A stretch of 64,000 nt of DNA from assembly GCF_001509405.1 (NCBI RefSeq), contig NZ_CP011502.1, forward strand, positions 2,852,001 through 2,916,000. Reading direction: 5' to 3'. This DNA is from Aeromicrobium erythreum. Lineage in GTDB: Bacteria > Actinomycetota > Actinomycetes > Propionibacteriales > Nocardioidaceae. Under the pieces are notes generated by a model. The model was not told the DNA's origin, did no database searches, and worked only from the letters and a program-made list of their open reading frames with translations. The position numbers were made by a program, and so were the translations under genes. This document shows, piece by piece, positions 18,447-26,451 of the stretch (position 1 is the stretch's first letter; each line of letters opens with the position of its first letter).

Positions 18447-21400
18447 TCATGCGAGCGCGGGCTCGCCCAGCAGGTCGGCCACCACCTGCACCCCCGGTCC
18501 ACGGAGCACCTCGTAGTGGTCGACCGGGATCCTGACACGCTGCGGCACGAGATCCAGGTCCAGTCGGTCGAGGAAGGACCACCCGTCACCTTCGGCGTCG
18601 ATCACGCGGGCTCTCTCGACCACCGCGCGCAGGTGTCCCGCCTCGGCAGCGCGCAGGCCGAAGGTGGCCAACACCACGTCGACGATGCGAGCGGCGAGAC
18701 CCCGGTCGAGCTCGGGACGCTGCTCGCGCAGGAGCCGCTCGAAGCCTGACCGATCACGCGTCGCAGCGACGAGGACAGGCGCCGGCAGCCGACCGAGGAA
18801 CACGGACCAGAGGATGGTCCGGAAGTAGGGATCGGCGAAGTCGGCCTCGCCAGCGGGGTCGGGCGCGTCGGGCACCAGCGGCGACCCGGGCGCGAGCAGC
18901 ACCAGCTCGACGTCGATGCCACGCTGCGCCAGGCTGCACGCGACGTCGGTGGCGACCCGCGCCCCGAAGGAGTAACCGATGAACGTCGGCGCACCTGCCG
19001 AGAGCAGTGGCTCGATCTCCGCCAGGTCCGACCTCACGAGCTCGTCGACGTCGTCCACCGGACGTTCGCCCTCGTTGAGGCCCCGCGTCTGGACGGCGAC
19101 CACCGGGCGGCCACGCGCGACGAGCCGGGCCAGCGGTGCGAGGCTCGCGGGGTAGCCGCCGAGGCCTGGCCACAGCACGATCGCCGGACCAACGCCGTCG
19201 ACGAGCCGGACGAGCCGGCTCGCACTCGCGGGAGCCGGGTCGCCCTCGGCCTTCGCCACCCGCGCCGCGAGCTGACGCACCGTGCCGTGCGTGAAGAGCA
19301 CGTGTACCGGCAGCGCAGCGCCCAGGCGGTCGTTGACCAGGTGCACGAGGCGCACCGCGGCGAGGCTGTTCCCGCCGGCCGCGAAGAAGTCCAGCTCGAC
19401 ATCGAGGACGTCCTGCCCCAGGACCTGCGTCCAGCAGTCGGCGATCCGCTGTTCGATCGGGCCGACCGGCGGCCTGTGCTCGCCGCGCGGGACCGTCGTC
19501 TCGTCCTCCAGCGCCGCGAGCAGTGCCGCCCGGTCGACCTTGCCGGTCGCACCGATCGGCATGCTGGGCACCACCATCACCCTGCTCGGCACCATGTATC
19601 GCGGCAGCGCCGCAGCGAGGTCGTCGCGCAGGATCTCCTGTGGGCCGCTCATGTGCACGACGTCCTCACGCATGTCCTCGGCACGCTGCTGGTCCTCGCT
19701 GACCCGACCGGCGAGCGCGATGTAGGACAGCTTGTCGCCGTCCTCCGGAACCAGTGCCGTGAGACGTGCCGCCGCGGGAAGCTCTCGACCCGACAACGAG
19801 GAGTATCCCGAGGAGAGCAGGCCGATGCCGACGGAGTTGTCCTGCAACCGGTGCAGCGCCCGGCCGAGCGCACGCAGGCCGGAGAGGCCCGCTGCGCGCG
19901 GGCACCGCAGCGCGACGGCGAACGCCGAGGCAGCGTAGCTGCGCTGGTTGATGGCGACGACGTGACGACGCTCGACGAGCTCGTCCCCGATCGGCTCGAG
20001 CGACGCCCCACGCCGCGACTCCGAAGCCTCACCGTCCAGCCGGACGCGGTACAGGCCGGGCCGCAGTCCGACCACCTGCCCGTGCACCTGGACGAGAACC
20101 TCGACCCCCTCCGGTCCGACCCCAGGGTCGGGACGCTCCGCGACGGGGAGGGTGGGGGCCACGAGGTCGACGGTGGTCCAGCAGACATCGCCCTCGACCC
20201 CGACCTCCGGCGGCACGGCGTCGTCCACGATGAGGACCGCACGGCCGTGTGCTGCGGCGACGTCGTCGAGCAGTCCGAGGAGGTGACCGACCTCGAAGGC
20301 CAGCACCTCGTCGACGTTGACGGCGTAGACCGAGCGGATGGCGTCCCGCACTCCTCGAAGGTGCAGGCGCACTCGCGCGGCCGGGCGGCCTTGATGGATG
20401 TTCGACGGTGGCGCGCCATCGCCGACTCGATGCAGCGCGTGACGTCGCGGGTGGTAGTAGTGCACGCCGTCGTCGAGACCGTGCACCCCCGACACCTCGA
20501 CGTACACCTGGGTGGCGTACAGCGCACCGGGCGAGGCGTAGGCGTACTTCGGGAGCAGTCGGTCCTCGCTGTCGAAGGCCCCGAACCAGCGCAGCAGGTC
20601 GGCGACGTCGGCGAGGTCGGCGAGCGCGCGCGGTCCGGTCAGCGACAGCCGCTCGCCCTGCAGCAGCCGGAGCACGTGGTCCGACGTCACCGTCCCGCCC
20701 TCGAACGTCCGGTACGACGTGCGCCGGAAGGCCAGCTCCCGCTGCTCGGGTCGCCCGTCCTGCCCTGGTAGCACAGTGCCGGACGCCGCGTGCAGGTCGT
20801 GACGGACGCCGGGATCGGCGAGCTGGGCGTGAACCTGCGTGTGGTCGTCCTTGGACAGGTGGTGCTGTCCGGTCGCACCCTGGTCCATCAAGGGCGCCTC
20901 GTCGCTGTCGAGGACCACGAACGCCGCGAGGGTGCTCGCGCCGGTGCGCGGATCGACCCACGGGAGCACCTCGGCGTCGGCCACCCAGTGGTGCGCCTCG
21001 ATGGCGGTCTTGACCTCGAGGGTCTCGATGCGATGCCCGTTGACCTTGACCTGGTCGTCGGACCGGCCGTGGAACTCGAGAAGTCCCGCCGCGTCCCGAC
21101 GCACCAGGTCACCCGTCCGGTAGACGCGCCGGAGTGCACCTTCGAGGACGACGGACGGGAAGCGTTCCTCGGTCAGCTCGTCGAGACCGACGTAGCCGGC
21201 AGCGAGCTGCACCCCTCCGATGCACAGCTCACCCAGCTCACCGGTCGCGCACGGGGTGTCGTCGTCGCCCAGGACCACCGTCCACGACCCTGGAACCGGT
21301 CGACCGATCGACACAATCCCCCCAGCGTCGAGGTCGTCGGGCGTGACGACGTGCGCGGTGACGTTGATCGTCGTCTCCGTCGGACCGTAGAGGTTCACAA

Positions 21401-22337
21401 GTCGGGCCGACGGGTGAAGCTGCACGAGCTCACGCGCGAGCGACGCGGTGAGGGCTTCTCCCCCGCTGAACAGGGCGGTCAAGGAGGTGCACGTGGCGAA
21501 GCGCGGGATGGCGACCATGGCCGACCAGACCGTGGGGACGCACTGCAAGTGCGTGACCTGGTGCCGGTGCACGAGGGTGCACAGCTCGCCGACGTCACGG
21601 TGGGCGCCCTGCGGTGCGATCACGACCGTCGCGCCGGTCGCTCCAGCGAGAAGCTCCCACTGTGCGGCGTCGAAGCTCGTCGGCGTCTTGAACAGGATGC
21701 GCGCCCCCGGCCCCAGGTCGTGGTCGCTGCCAAGCCACCCTAGCTGCGCGACCAGCCCACGATGCCGGATCGAGACGCCCTTGGGTCGACCGGTGGTTCC
21801 CGAGGTGTAGATGACGTAGGCACGATGGTCAGGCCCGATCTCGACCCCGGTCCCGTCGGCGGTCTCGATCGTCAGGACGTCGGCGCTGCTCCTGTCCTCG
21901 ACGATGAGGATCCCGACGCACGCCGGGAGGATCGACTCCGCACGCGCCCGCAGACCCGGAGCCGTCAGCACGAGGCGCAACCCTGAGTCGCGCGCCATCA
22001 GCTGGAGGCGAGGCGTCGGGTAGTCGACCGCGAGGGGGACGTACACCGCACCGGCGCGCAGCACGGCCCAGACGCTCACGACCAGGGAGCGACCCGGCTC
22101 CAGGAGCAGACCGACGCAGTCGCCGCGACCGACGCCGGCGTCCAGGAGACGGCGCGCGAGGATGCCGGCGTCGCGCCAGAGGCCCTCGAAGGTCAGGACC
22201 CCCTCGTCGTCGACGACGGCAGGCGCGTCGGGTCGATCGCGCACCACGCCGGCGAGCATCGCGACGACGGTCGGAGGACGGGAAGGGTGGCCGTGCCGGG
22301 GGCCCGCCGCGATCGCGGCTGTGAGGGGACTCGTCAT
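18447..22337 (-). CDS. indC: single-module peptide synthetase A-Ox-T-TE, indigoidine-synthetase (IndC/BpsA/MinA) type
   Basis: 1296 residues, close to the 1280 or so of known blue-pigment synthetases. The N-terminal adenylation part has YTSGTTGRPKG at 177-187 and the A8 motif near 424-439. An oxidase domain of the McbC/nitroreductase class (about 505-880) is inserted before the A-domain tail (LPRYMVPS at 911, A10 Lys933). A carrier domain follows with Ser991 (GGNS), then a thioesterase (GYSFG, Ser1123; likely His1274). The A-domain pocket reads D223-A224-W227-Q265-F290-G292-L316-I324-N325 plus K933. This differs at one position from the DAWQFGLIDK code remembered for glutamine. The predicted activity is therefore oxidation and cyclisation of L-Gln to an aminopyridinedione, the precursor of indigoidine or minimycin. 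The ATG at 22337 has an AGGAG site; upstream in-frame sequence would run into the transporter gene. It is the last gene of the operon. Confidence 0.9.
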   Translation of the reverse strand: MTSPLTAAIAAGPRHGHPSRPPTVVAMLAGVVRDRPDAPAVVDDEGVLTFEGLWRDAGILARRLLDAGVGRGDCVGLLLEPGRSLVVSVWAVLRAGAVYVPLAVDYPTPRLQLMARDSGLRLVLTAPGLRARAESILPACVGILIVEDRSSADVLTIETADGTGVEIGPDHRAYVIYTSGTTGRPKGVSIRHRGLVAQLGWLGSDHDLGPGARILFKTPTSFDAAQWELLAGATGATVVIAPQGAHRDVGELCTLVHRHQVTHLQCVPTVWSAMVAIPRFATCTSLTALFSGGEALTASLARELVQLHPSARLVNLYGPTETTINVTAHVVTPDDLDAGGIVSIGRPVPGSWTVVLGDDDTPCATGELGELCIGGVQLAAGYVGLDELTEERFPSVVLEGALRRVYRTGDLVRRDAAGLLEFHGRSDDQVKVNGHRIETLEVKTAIEAHHWVADAEVLPWVDPRTGASTLAAFVVLDSDEAPLMDQGATGQHHLSKDDHTQVHAQLADPGVRHDLHAASGTVLPGQDGRPEQRELAFRRTSYRTFEGGTVTSDHVLRLLQGERLSLTGPRALADLADVADLLRWFGAFDSEDRLLPKYAYASPGALYATQVYVEVSGVHGLDDGVHYYHPRRHALHRVGDGAPPSNIHQGRPAARVRLHLRGVRDAIRSVYAVNVDEVLAFEVGHLLGLLDDVAAAHGRAVLIVDDAVPPEVGVEGDVCWTTVDLVAPTLPVAERPDPGVGPEGVEVLVQVHGQVVGLRPGLYRVRLDGEASESRRGASLEPIGDELVERRHVVAINQRSYAASAFAVALRCPRAAGLSGLRALGRALHRLQDNSVGIGLLSSGYSSLSGRELPAAARLTALVPEDGDKLSYIALAGRVSEDQQRAEDMREDVVHMSGPQEILRDDLAAALPRYMVPSRVMVVPSMPIGATGKVDRAALLAALEDETTVPRGEHRPPVGPIEQRIADCWTQVLGQDVLDVELDFFAAGGNSLAAVRLVHLVNDRLGAALPVHVLFTHGTVRQLAARVAKAEGDPAPASASRLVRLVDGVGPAIVLWPGLGGYPASLAPLARLVARGRPVVAVQTRGLNEGERPVDDVDELVRSDLAEIEPLLSAGAPTFIGYSFGARVATDVACSLAQRGIDVELVLLAPGSPLVPDAPDPAGEADFADPYFRTILWSVFLGRLPAPVLVAATRDRSGFERLLREQRPELDRGLAARIVDVVLATFGLRAAEAGHLRAVVERARVIDAEGDGWSFLDRLDLDLVPQRVRIPVDHYEVLRGPGVQVVADLLGEPALA

Positions 22338-22386
22338 GCTGGTGCTCCTGCGGTTCGGGTGGACGACGGTGTCGGAAGGGGCGGGC

Positions 22387-23313
22387 TCAGTGGGCTCCGC
22401 GGTCGCGGCGCGCCGCACGCAGACCGACGAGCTGGCCCGACGCAGCCCCGCCGAGGGCCAGCGCGAAGCCCAGGCACTGCAGGGGATCGAGGGACTGACC
22501 GAGCACGACCCAGCCGAGCACTGCGGCCATCAGCGGGCTGAGCATCCCCAGCAGCGCGGTGCTTGCCGGCGGCAGCTGCCGCGCGCCGTGCAGCCAGACG
22601 CCGTACCCGATGGCACCACCGACGAGAGCGAGCCACAGGTAGCCCAGGACCGCCGCCCCGTCGAGCACGAGGGCGCCGCTGTCGGTGAACGGCACGAGGG
22701 GCGCGATCACCACGCCCCCGACGACGAGCTGCCATGCCGTGCACGTGAGCGGGCGGTACCCGGCAGGGAGGCGCCAGCGGCTCGAGAGCAGGATCCCGAC
22801 CGCCATGCTCGCCGTGCCGGCGATCGCTGCCGTGAGTCCCCAGGCGTCGACGGTCGTGCGCGAGGTGACGGTCATGAGCGCCACGCCGGCGGCCGCGACC
22901 ACGGCGAGCGCCACCTGCCGCCGGGGCGGCTGTCGCCAACCGAGCGTCGCGGTGAGCGCGGCGATGATGAGAGGCTGCAGCGATCCGACGACGGCGGCCA
23001 GTCCACCAGGGAGTCGATACGCGCTGATGAACAGCAGCGGGAAGAAGGCTCCGATGTTGAGCACCCCCAGCACCACGGTGCGCAGTCGCCAACCGACAGG
23101 TGGCACGCCCGGTGCGATCGCGAGCAACAGCAGACCCGCGACCGCGGCGCGGAGGAAGCCTGCCGTCAGTGGACGATCGGGCGGCAGCATCTCCGTCGTG
23201 ACGACGTAGGTGGTGCCCCACACGAGCGGCGCGATCGCCGCCAGCAGCGTCAGGCCGACGAGCGATGCCTGCGCCGGCGGCGACGGCGCGGGACGCACCT
23301 CCAACCCACTCAT
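22387..23313 (-). CDS. EamA/DMT-family exporter of the pigment/C-nucleoside cluster
   Basis: 308-residue protein with about ten hydrophobic helices in two EamA halves (LAAIAPLVWGTTYVVTTEML near the start, TASMAVGILLSSRWRLPAGY in the second half). Such drug/metabolite transporters export small molecules. Position inside the biosynthetic operon, overlapping the phosphoribosyltransferase stop by four bases, suggests export of the product or self-protection, as proposed for the transporter of minimycin clusters. Substrate is inferred only from context. Confidence 0.85.
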   Translation of the reverse strand: MSGLEVRPAPSPPAQASLVGLTLLAAIAPLVWGTTYVVTTEMLPPDRPLTAGFLRAAVAGLLLLAIAPGVPPVGWRLRTVVLGVLNIGAFFPLLFISAYRLPGGLAAVVGSLQPLIIAALTATLGWRQPPRRQVALAVVAAAGVALMTVTSRTTVDAWGLTAAIAGTASMAVGILLSSRWRLPAGYRPLTCTAWQLVVGGVVIAPLVPFTDSGALVLDGAAVLGYLWLALVGGAIGYGVWLHGARQLPPASTALLGMLSPLMAAVLGWVVLGQSLDPLQCLGFALALGGAASGQLVGLRAARRDRGAH

Positions 23314-24059
23314 GCGGTCGTGCCGTAGAAGCGGTCACCGAAGTCGCCGATGCCGGGGTGCATGAATGCCTGGTCGGTGAGCCGTTCGTCCACGAAGCTG
23401 GTGACGACGCGCAGACCGGGGGCTGCCTGTGCCAGTCGCTCTAGCGCCGACGGGCAGGTGAGGACGTTGGCGAGGATCACGTCCTCGAGCAGCACACCGG
23501 CATCCAGGAGGGTGCTGAGCGCGAGCTGCACCGTGCCGGACGTGGCCATCATCGGGTCCAGCAGGATGACGTCGTGTCCGCGGGTCAGTCGCGGAAGCTT
23601 CGCGTAGAACAGCTGCGGCTGCGTGGTCACCGGATCGCGCTGGATCAGGATCTTGCCGAATCTGGTGTCCGGGACGATCTCCCGCAGCTCGTGCTCCATC
23701 GCGTCGCCGGCACGCGGTACCGAGACCGCCGTGAGCTGAGGCGCACGGGGAGTGGCGCCGGCGAAGGTCGCCCCGAGCGGGGTGCGCACCAGGTGCGGCT
23801 CGTGCCGTCGGACCGCGAGGGCCTCCTCTAGCACGAGCCGGATGATGCGGCGAGCGGCTCGCACGAACCCGGACTGCTCGGCCGTGTGGTCGCGGGCCGA
23901 CGCGTGCAGGTGCACCAGGCCGGCAGTCCGCGACAAGCAGGTAAGTCGCAACGGGAGCGCCGCGACGGCGTCGGGCACGGCCGCCGATCCGACGAGGGTC
24001 CCGGCGAGAGCCGCGGGCGGGTGGGGGGTCGACTGGGCGATCAGGTGGTCCACGGTCAT
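23310..24059 (-). CDS. uracil phosphoribosyltransferase-like protein of the cluster
   Basis: 249 residues, with a 40-residue N-terminal extension over ordinary Upp. The Upp-type core is clear: VPRAGDAMEHELREIVP, the PRPP loop ILLDPMMATSGTVQLAL, and the C-terminal HPGIGDFGDRFYGT uracil-binding end. The family converts uracil + PRPP to UMP. In the minimycin system a homologue (MinD in the published naming, from memory) is reported to raise UMP and outcompete the toxic C-nucleotide, so a resistance role is plausible. It is separated by one base from the HAD gene upstream and overlaps the exporter downstream. Confidence 0.88.
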   Translation of the reverse strand: MTVDHLIAQSTPHPPAALAGTLVGSAAVPDAVAALPLRLTCLSRTAGLVHLHASARDHTAEQSGFVRAARRIIRLVLEEALAVRRHEPHLVRTPLGATFAGATPRAPQLTAVSVPRAGDAMEHELREIVPDTRFGKILIQRDPVTTQPQLFYAKLPRLTRGHDVILLDPMMATSGTVQLALSTLLDAGVLLEDVILANVLTCPSALERLAQAAPGLRVVTSFVDERLTDQAFMHPGIGDFGDRFYGTTA

Positions 24060-24060
24060 G

Positions 24061-24771
24061 TCAGGTCCTCGTCGGGGCGTGGTCGAGCAGGAGAAGGGTC
24101 AGCGCGTCGAGGTGCGACAGCACGTCGTGAGCTCCCGCCGCCCACAGGGTCTCGGCCGGGTCGACTCCGTGGTCGAGGCCCACGCAGTGCATTCCCGCAG
24201 CCCGAGCCATCTGGACGTCGTGTGCGGTGTCGCCCACCACGACACTGACGTCGGCATCACGGCCGAGGGCACGGAGAGCCTGGAGGGCGTGCTCAGCATG
24301 CGGCTTCGGGTGCTGCACGTCGTCCGCACCGACCACGACGGAGAAGGCATCGCAGATCCCGGCGGCGTCGAGGATCGCGACGGCGCTGTCGTGGTACTTG
24401 CTCGTCACGACGGCCAGCGACAGGCCGGCGTCCTTCAACTGCGCGACGCCGTCGAGGACGCCCGGGTAGAGCAGGCTCGCGGCCGCGGGCACGATCCGCT
24501 CACGGAACCGGCGCCGGTACTCCGCGACCGCCTCGGCACGCTCCGGCAGCGTCGCGCCGGGAGCGAGCCGAGCGACCATCACGTCGAGCGGCAGGCCGAT
24601 GAGGCGGCGCGCTGCCTCTTCAGAAAGTGCAGTCCCCGTGGCGTTGCCCACGGCCGCCGCCAGCTCGCTGGCGATGGCTCGCGGCGTGTCGAGCAGCGTG
24701 CCGTCGAGGTCGAAGAGCACGCACTCCACGTGGCCCGACGCGGTCAGCGAGGCGCGCGCCGGCGTGGTCAT
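24061..24771 (-). CDS. indB: HAD-superfamily phosphatase (IndB-like)
   Basis: 236-residue phosphoglycolate-phosphatase-like HAD hydrolase. Motif I is DLDGTLLDT with the Asp21 nucleophile and Asp23; motif II is VVTSKYHDS; motif III lies in HPKPHAE; motif IV is VVGDTAHDVQMA. It has a helical cap between motifs I and II. It overlaps the glycosidase gene by four bases. In indigoidine and minimycin clusters a phosphatase of this class dephosphorylates the ribosylated 5'-phosphate and protects the producer. In the minimycin cluster, from memory, it is the N-terminal half of a longer protein, whereas here it stands alone. Confidence 0.88.
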   Translation of the reverse strand: MTTPARASLTASGHVECVLFDLDGTLLDTPRAIASELAAAVGNATGTALSEEAARRLIGLPLDVMVARLAPGATLPERAEAVAEYRRRFRERIVPAAASLLYPGVLDGVAQLKDAGLSLAVVTSKYHDSAVAILDAAGICDAFSVVVGADDVQHPKPHAEHALQALRALGRDADVSVVVGDTAHDVQMARAAGMHCVGLDHGVDPAETLWAAGAHDVLSHLDALTLLLLDHAPTRT

Positions 24772-25751
24772 CGCGCCTGCCGCGGCGGGGTCACGGCGAG
24801 TGCCGCGGCCACCTCGGCGCCGACGGCGGCGACCTGCAGCACGACGGCCTCGTTCGCGACGGAGGACCGACCAACGGTCGCGGCGGCGACCTCCCGGGTG
24901 AGGAAGTTCGTCACTGCCGCGCCCCGGACGCCCTCGGCGGCGGCCCGAACGAGCGCGCGTTCGATGGCCGCACCGACCTCCTGCTCGTCGAGCGCGTCGT
25001 CCACCGCGATGGGATGGGTCACGAGGACCGAGCCCGTACCCGGCAGCGTCCGGTGCAGACGGATCGCGTCGGCCAGCACCTGCGGATCGTCGATGCGCTG
25101 GGGGTTGGGCAGACCGCTGGACCGGCAGAGGAACGCAGGAAAGTCGTCGCAGCGGTACCCGATGACGGGCACGCCCCTGGTCTCGAGGAACTCCAGGGTT
25201 CGCGCGATGTCGAGCACCGACTTCACCCCGGCCGAGACGACCACGACACGCGACCGCGCGAGCTGGTGCAGGTCGGCGGACACGTCCATGGTGTCGCCGT
25301 AGTCCCGGTGCACTCCGCCGAGTCCCGCGGAGGCAACGACGTCGATGCCCGTCAGCTCCGCTACGGCCATGGCCGCGGAGATCGTCGTGGCGCCTGACCC
25401 CCTGCTCGCCACGGTGGCGGCGAGCTCACGGCTCCCGATCTTGCGCGCCCCCTCCGCGAGCCGTTCGTGCTCGTGCTGGACCAGCCCGACCACGACCGTT
25501 CCGTCGAGGACGGCCAGGCTCGCCGGCACGGCTCCTGAAGCGCGGACGCGACGCTCGCACTCCAGACCTGCGGCGACCCGTCGAGGCCCCGGGAGGCCGT
25601 TGGCGGTCACATTCGTCTCGAGCGCGACGACCGGCCGTCCGTCGTCCAGCGCCGCGCGTACCTCCTCTCCGAGACGGATCGGGACCTTCAGGTCGTCGGA
25701 TCGCCGGATCGCCAGTGCAGCGCGTGGTGTCGTGAGCGTGGATCGGGTCAT
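24768..25751 (-). CDS. indA: pseudouridine-5'-phosphate glycosidase family, IndA-like C-glycosylating enzyme
   Basis: 327-residue PsuG-fold protein. The four catalytic residues of E. coli PsuG (Glu31, Lys93, Asp149, Lys166, from memory) have counterparts at matching spacing: Glu45 (VVALETN), Lys104 (KIGSREL), Asp160 (DVSADL) and Lys177 (SAGVKS). The family makes or breaks the C-glycosidic bond between ribose-5-phosphate and uracil. Here it probably joins the NRPS-derived ring to ribose-5-phosphate. The AHG of typical PsuG reads ANG here (TNVTANG), a possible substrate-specific change. The ATG at 25751 follows GGTGAGAG; a GTG at 25760 is the alternative. First gene of the operon, 14 nt from the predicted transcription start. 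Confidence 0.88.
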   Translation of the reverse strand: MTRSTLTTPRAALAIRRSDDLKVPIRLGEEVRAALDDGRPVVALETNVTANGLPGPRRVAAGLECERRVRASGAVPASLAVLDGTVVVGLVQHEHERLAEGARKIGSRELAATVASRGSGATTISAAMAVAELTGIDVVASAGLGGVHRDYGDTMDVSADLHQLARSRVVVVSAGVKSVLDIARTLEFLETRGVPVIGYRCDDFPAFLCRSSGLPNPQRIDDPQVLADAIRLHRTLPGTGSVLVTHPIAVDDALDEQEVGAAIERALVRAAAEGVRGAAVTNFLTREVAAATVGRSSVANEAVVLQVAAVGAEVAAALAVTPPRQAR

Positions 25752-25771
25752 GGCTCTCACCCCCGCCGGAT

Positions 25772-25800
25772 ACCTTAGCGCTCATCCTTTCAATGCTCAA
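25772..25800 (-). promoter_or_regulatory. predicted promoter of the indA operon
   Basis: Minus-strand -35 TTGAGC (25795-25800) and -10 TAAGGT (25772-25777) with a 17-bp spacer. Transcription would start near 25765, giving a leader of about 14 nt before indA. The -35 falls between the arms of the MarR-type operator at 25789-25808, so repressor binding would block it. Confidence 0.6.
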
Positions 25801-25808
25801 CTATTGAA
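25789..25808. promoter_or_regulatory. candidate MarR-family operator between indA and its regulator
   Basis: Perfect 6-bp arms TTCAAT (25789-25794) and ATTGAA (25803-25808) flank an 8-bp centre. The A/T-rich dyad stands out against the GC-rich background and covers the -35 of the indA promoter. It is close to the start of the divergent marR-type gene, so it could serve both genes. Confidence 0.6.
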
Positions 25809-25835
25809 GTGAACAGCAAGTGTTAGTCTCGTGAC

Positions 25836-26333
25836 GTGGGAGATCTCGTGGACGACGTGGTGGAGCAGTGGGGCCTCGAGCGGCCGGAGATCGACGTCAG
25901 CCCCATGCAGGTGGTCGGCAGGGTGAGTCGTGCTGCAGCCCTCCTGGACCGGCGCATCGCCAAGCGGCTGGCGACGTTCGACCTCCAGCCCGGGGAGTTC
26001 GACGTCCTGGCCACCCTGCTCCGGTCGGGGGCGCCCCACCGACTGCCGGTCGGTCGCCTCACGTCGCACACGATGGTGACCTCCGGCGCGGTCTCGCACC
26101 GACTCAACCGGCTCGAGGATCGGGGTCTGATCCAGCGATCGACCGAACCGACCAATCGACGCAGCGTCAACGTCCAGCTCACCCCGGCCGGTCGGGACCT
26201 CGTCGACGCCGCGCTCCCCGCGCACGTCGAGAACGAGGACTCGCTCCTCGCCCCCCTGGACGTCGACCAGCGACGACAGCTGGCCTCGCTGCTGCGCACC
26301 TTGCTGATCGGCCACGGCGACTCCCTGACCTGA
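25836..26333 (+). CDS. MarR-family transcriptional regulator of the indA cluster
   Basis: 165-residue winged-helix regulator. The DNA-binding region is [27 protein letters not shown], followed by the wing [16 protein letters not shown]. It is transcribed divergently from the five-gene operon, so it probably represses that operon until the product or a precursor binds. A TAGTCT hexamer at 25824-25829 puts transcription at about 25836, the GTG itself, suggesting a leaderless mRNA. A GTG at 25831 is in another frame. Confidence 0.88.
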   Translation: MGDLVDDVVEQWGLERPEIDVSPMQVVGRVSRAAALLDRRIAKRLATFDLQPGEFDVLATLLRSGAPHRLPVGRLTSHTMVTSGAVSHRLNRLEDRGLIQRSTEPTNRRSVNVQLTPAGRDLVDAALPAHVENEDSLLAPLDVDQRRQLASLLRTLLIGHGDSLT

Positions 26334-26389
26334 CGTCCGCGGCTCGGACCCGCCGGGGACGGGCGGGCCGTACTGCCTCGCCAGCACGA

Positions 26390-26425
26390 CGAAGCCCCCC
26401 GGACCCGAAGGTCCGAGGGGCTTCG
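26390..26425. terminator. bidirectional terminator between the marR gene and tuf
   Basis: CGAAGCCCC pairs with GGGGCTTCG, and inside them CGGACC pairs with GGTCCG around a CGAA loop. The plus-strand marR transcript and the minus-strand tuf transcript converge here, so it probably stops both. Confidence 0.8.
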
Positions 26426-26451
26426 CTCAGCAGTGCTGGTGTGTCGTCAGA

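Noticed and set aside
22387..24059. Phosphoribosyltransferase and exporter as ordinary housekeeping genes unrelated to the synthetase
   Set aside because: Start/stop overlaps and same-strand packing with the PsuG-like, HAD and synthetase genes make a shared function more likely.
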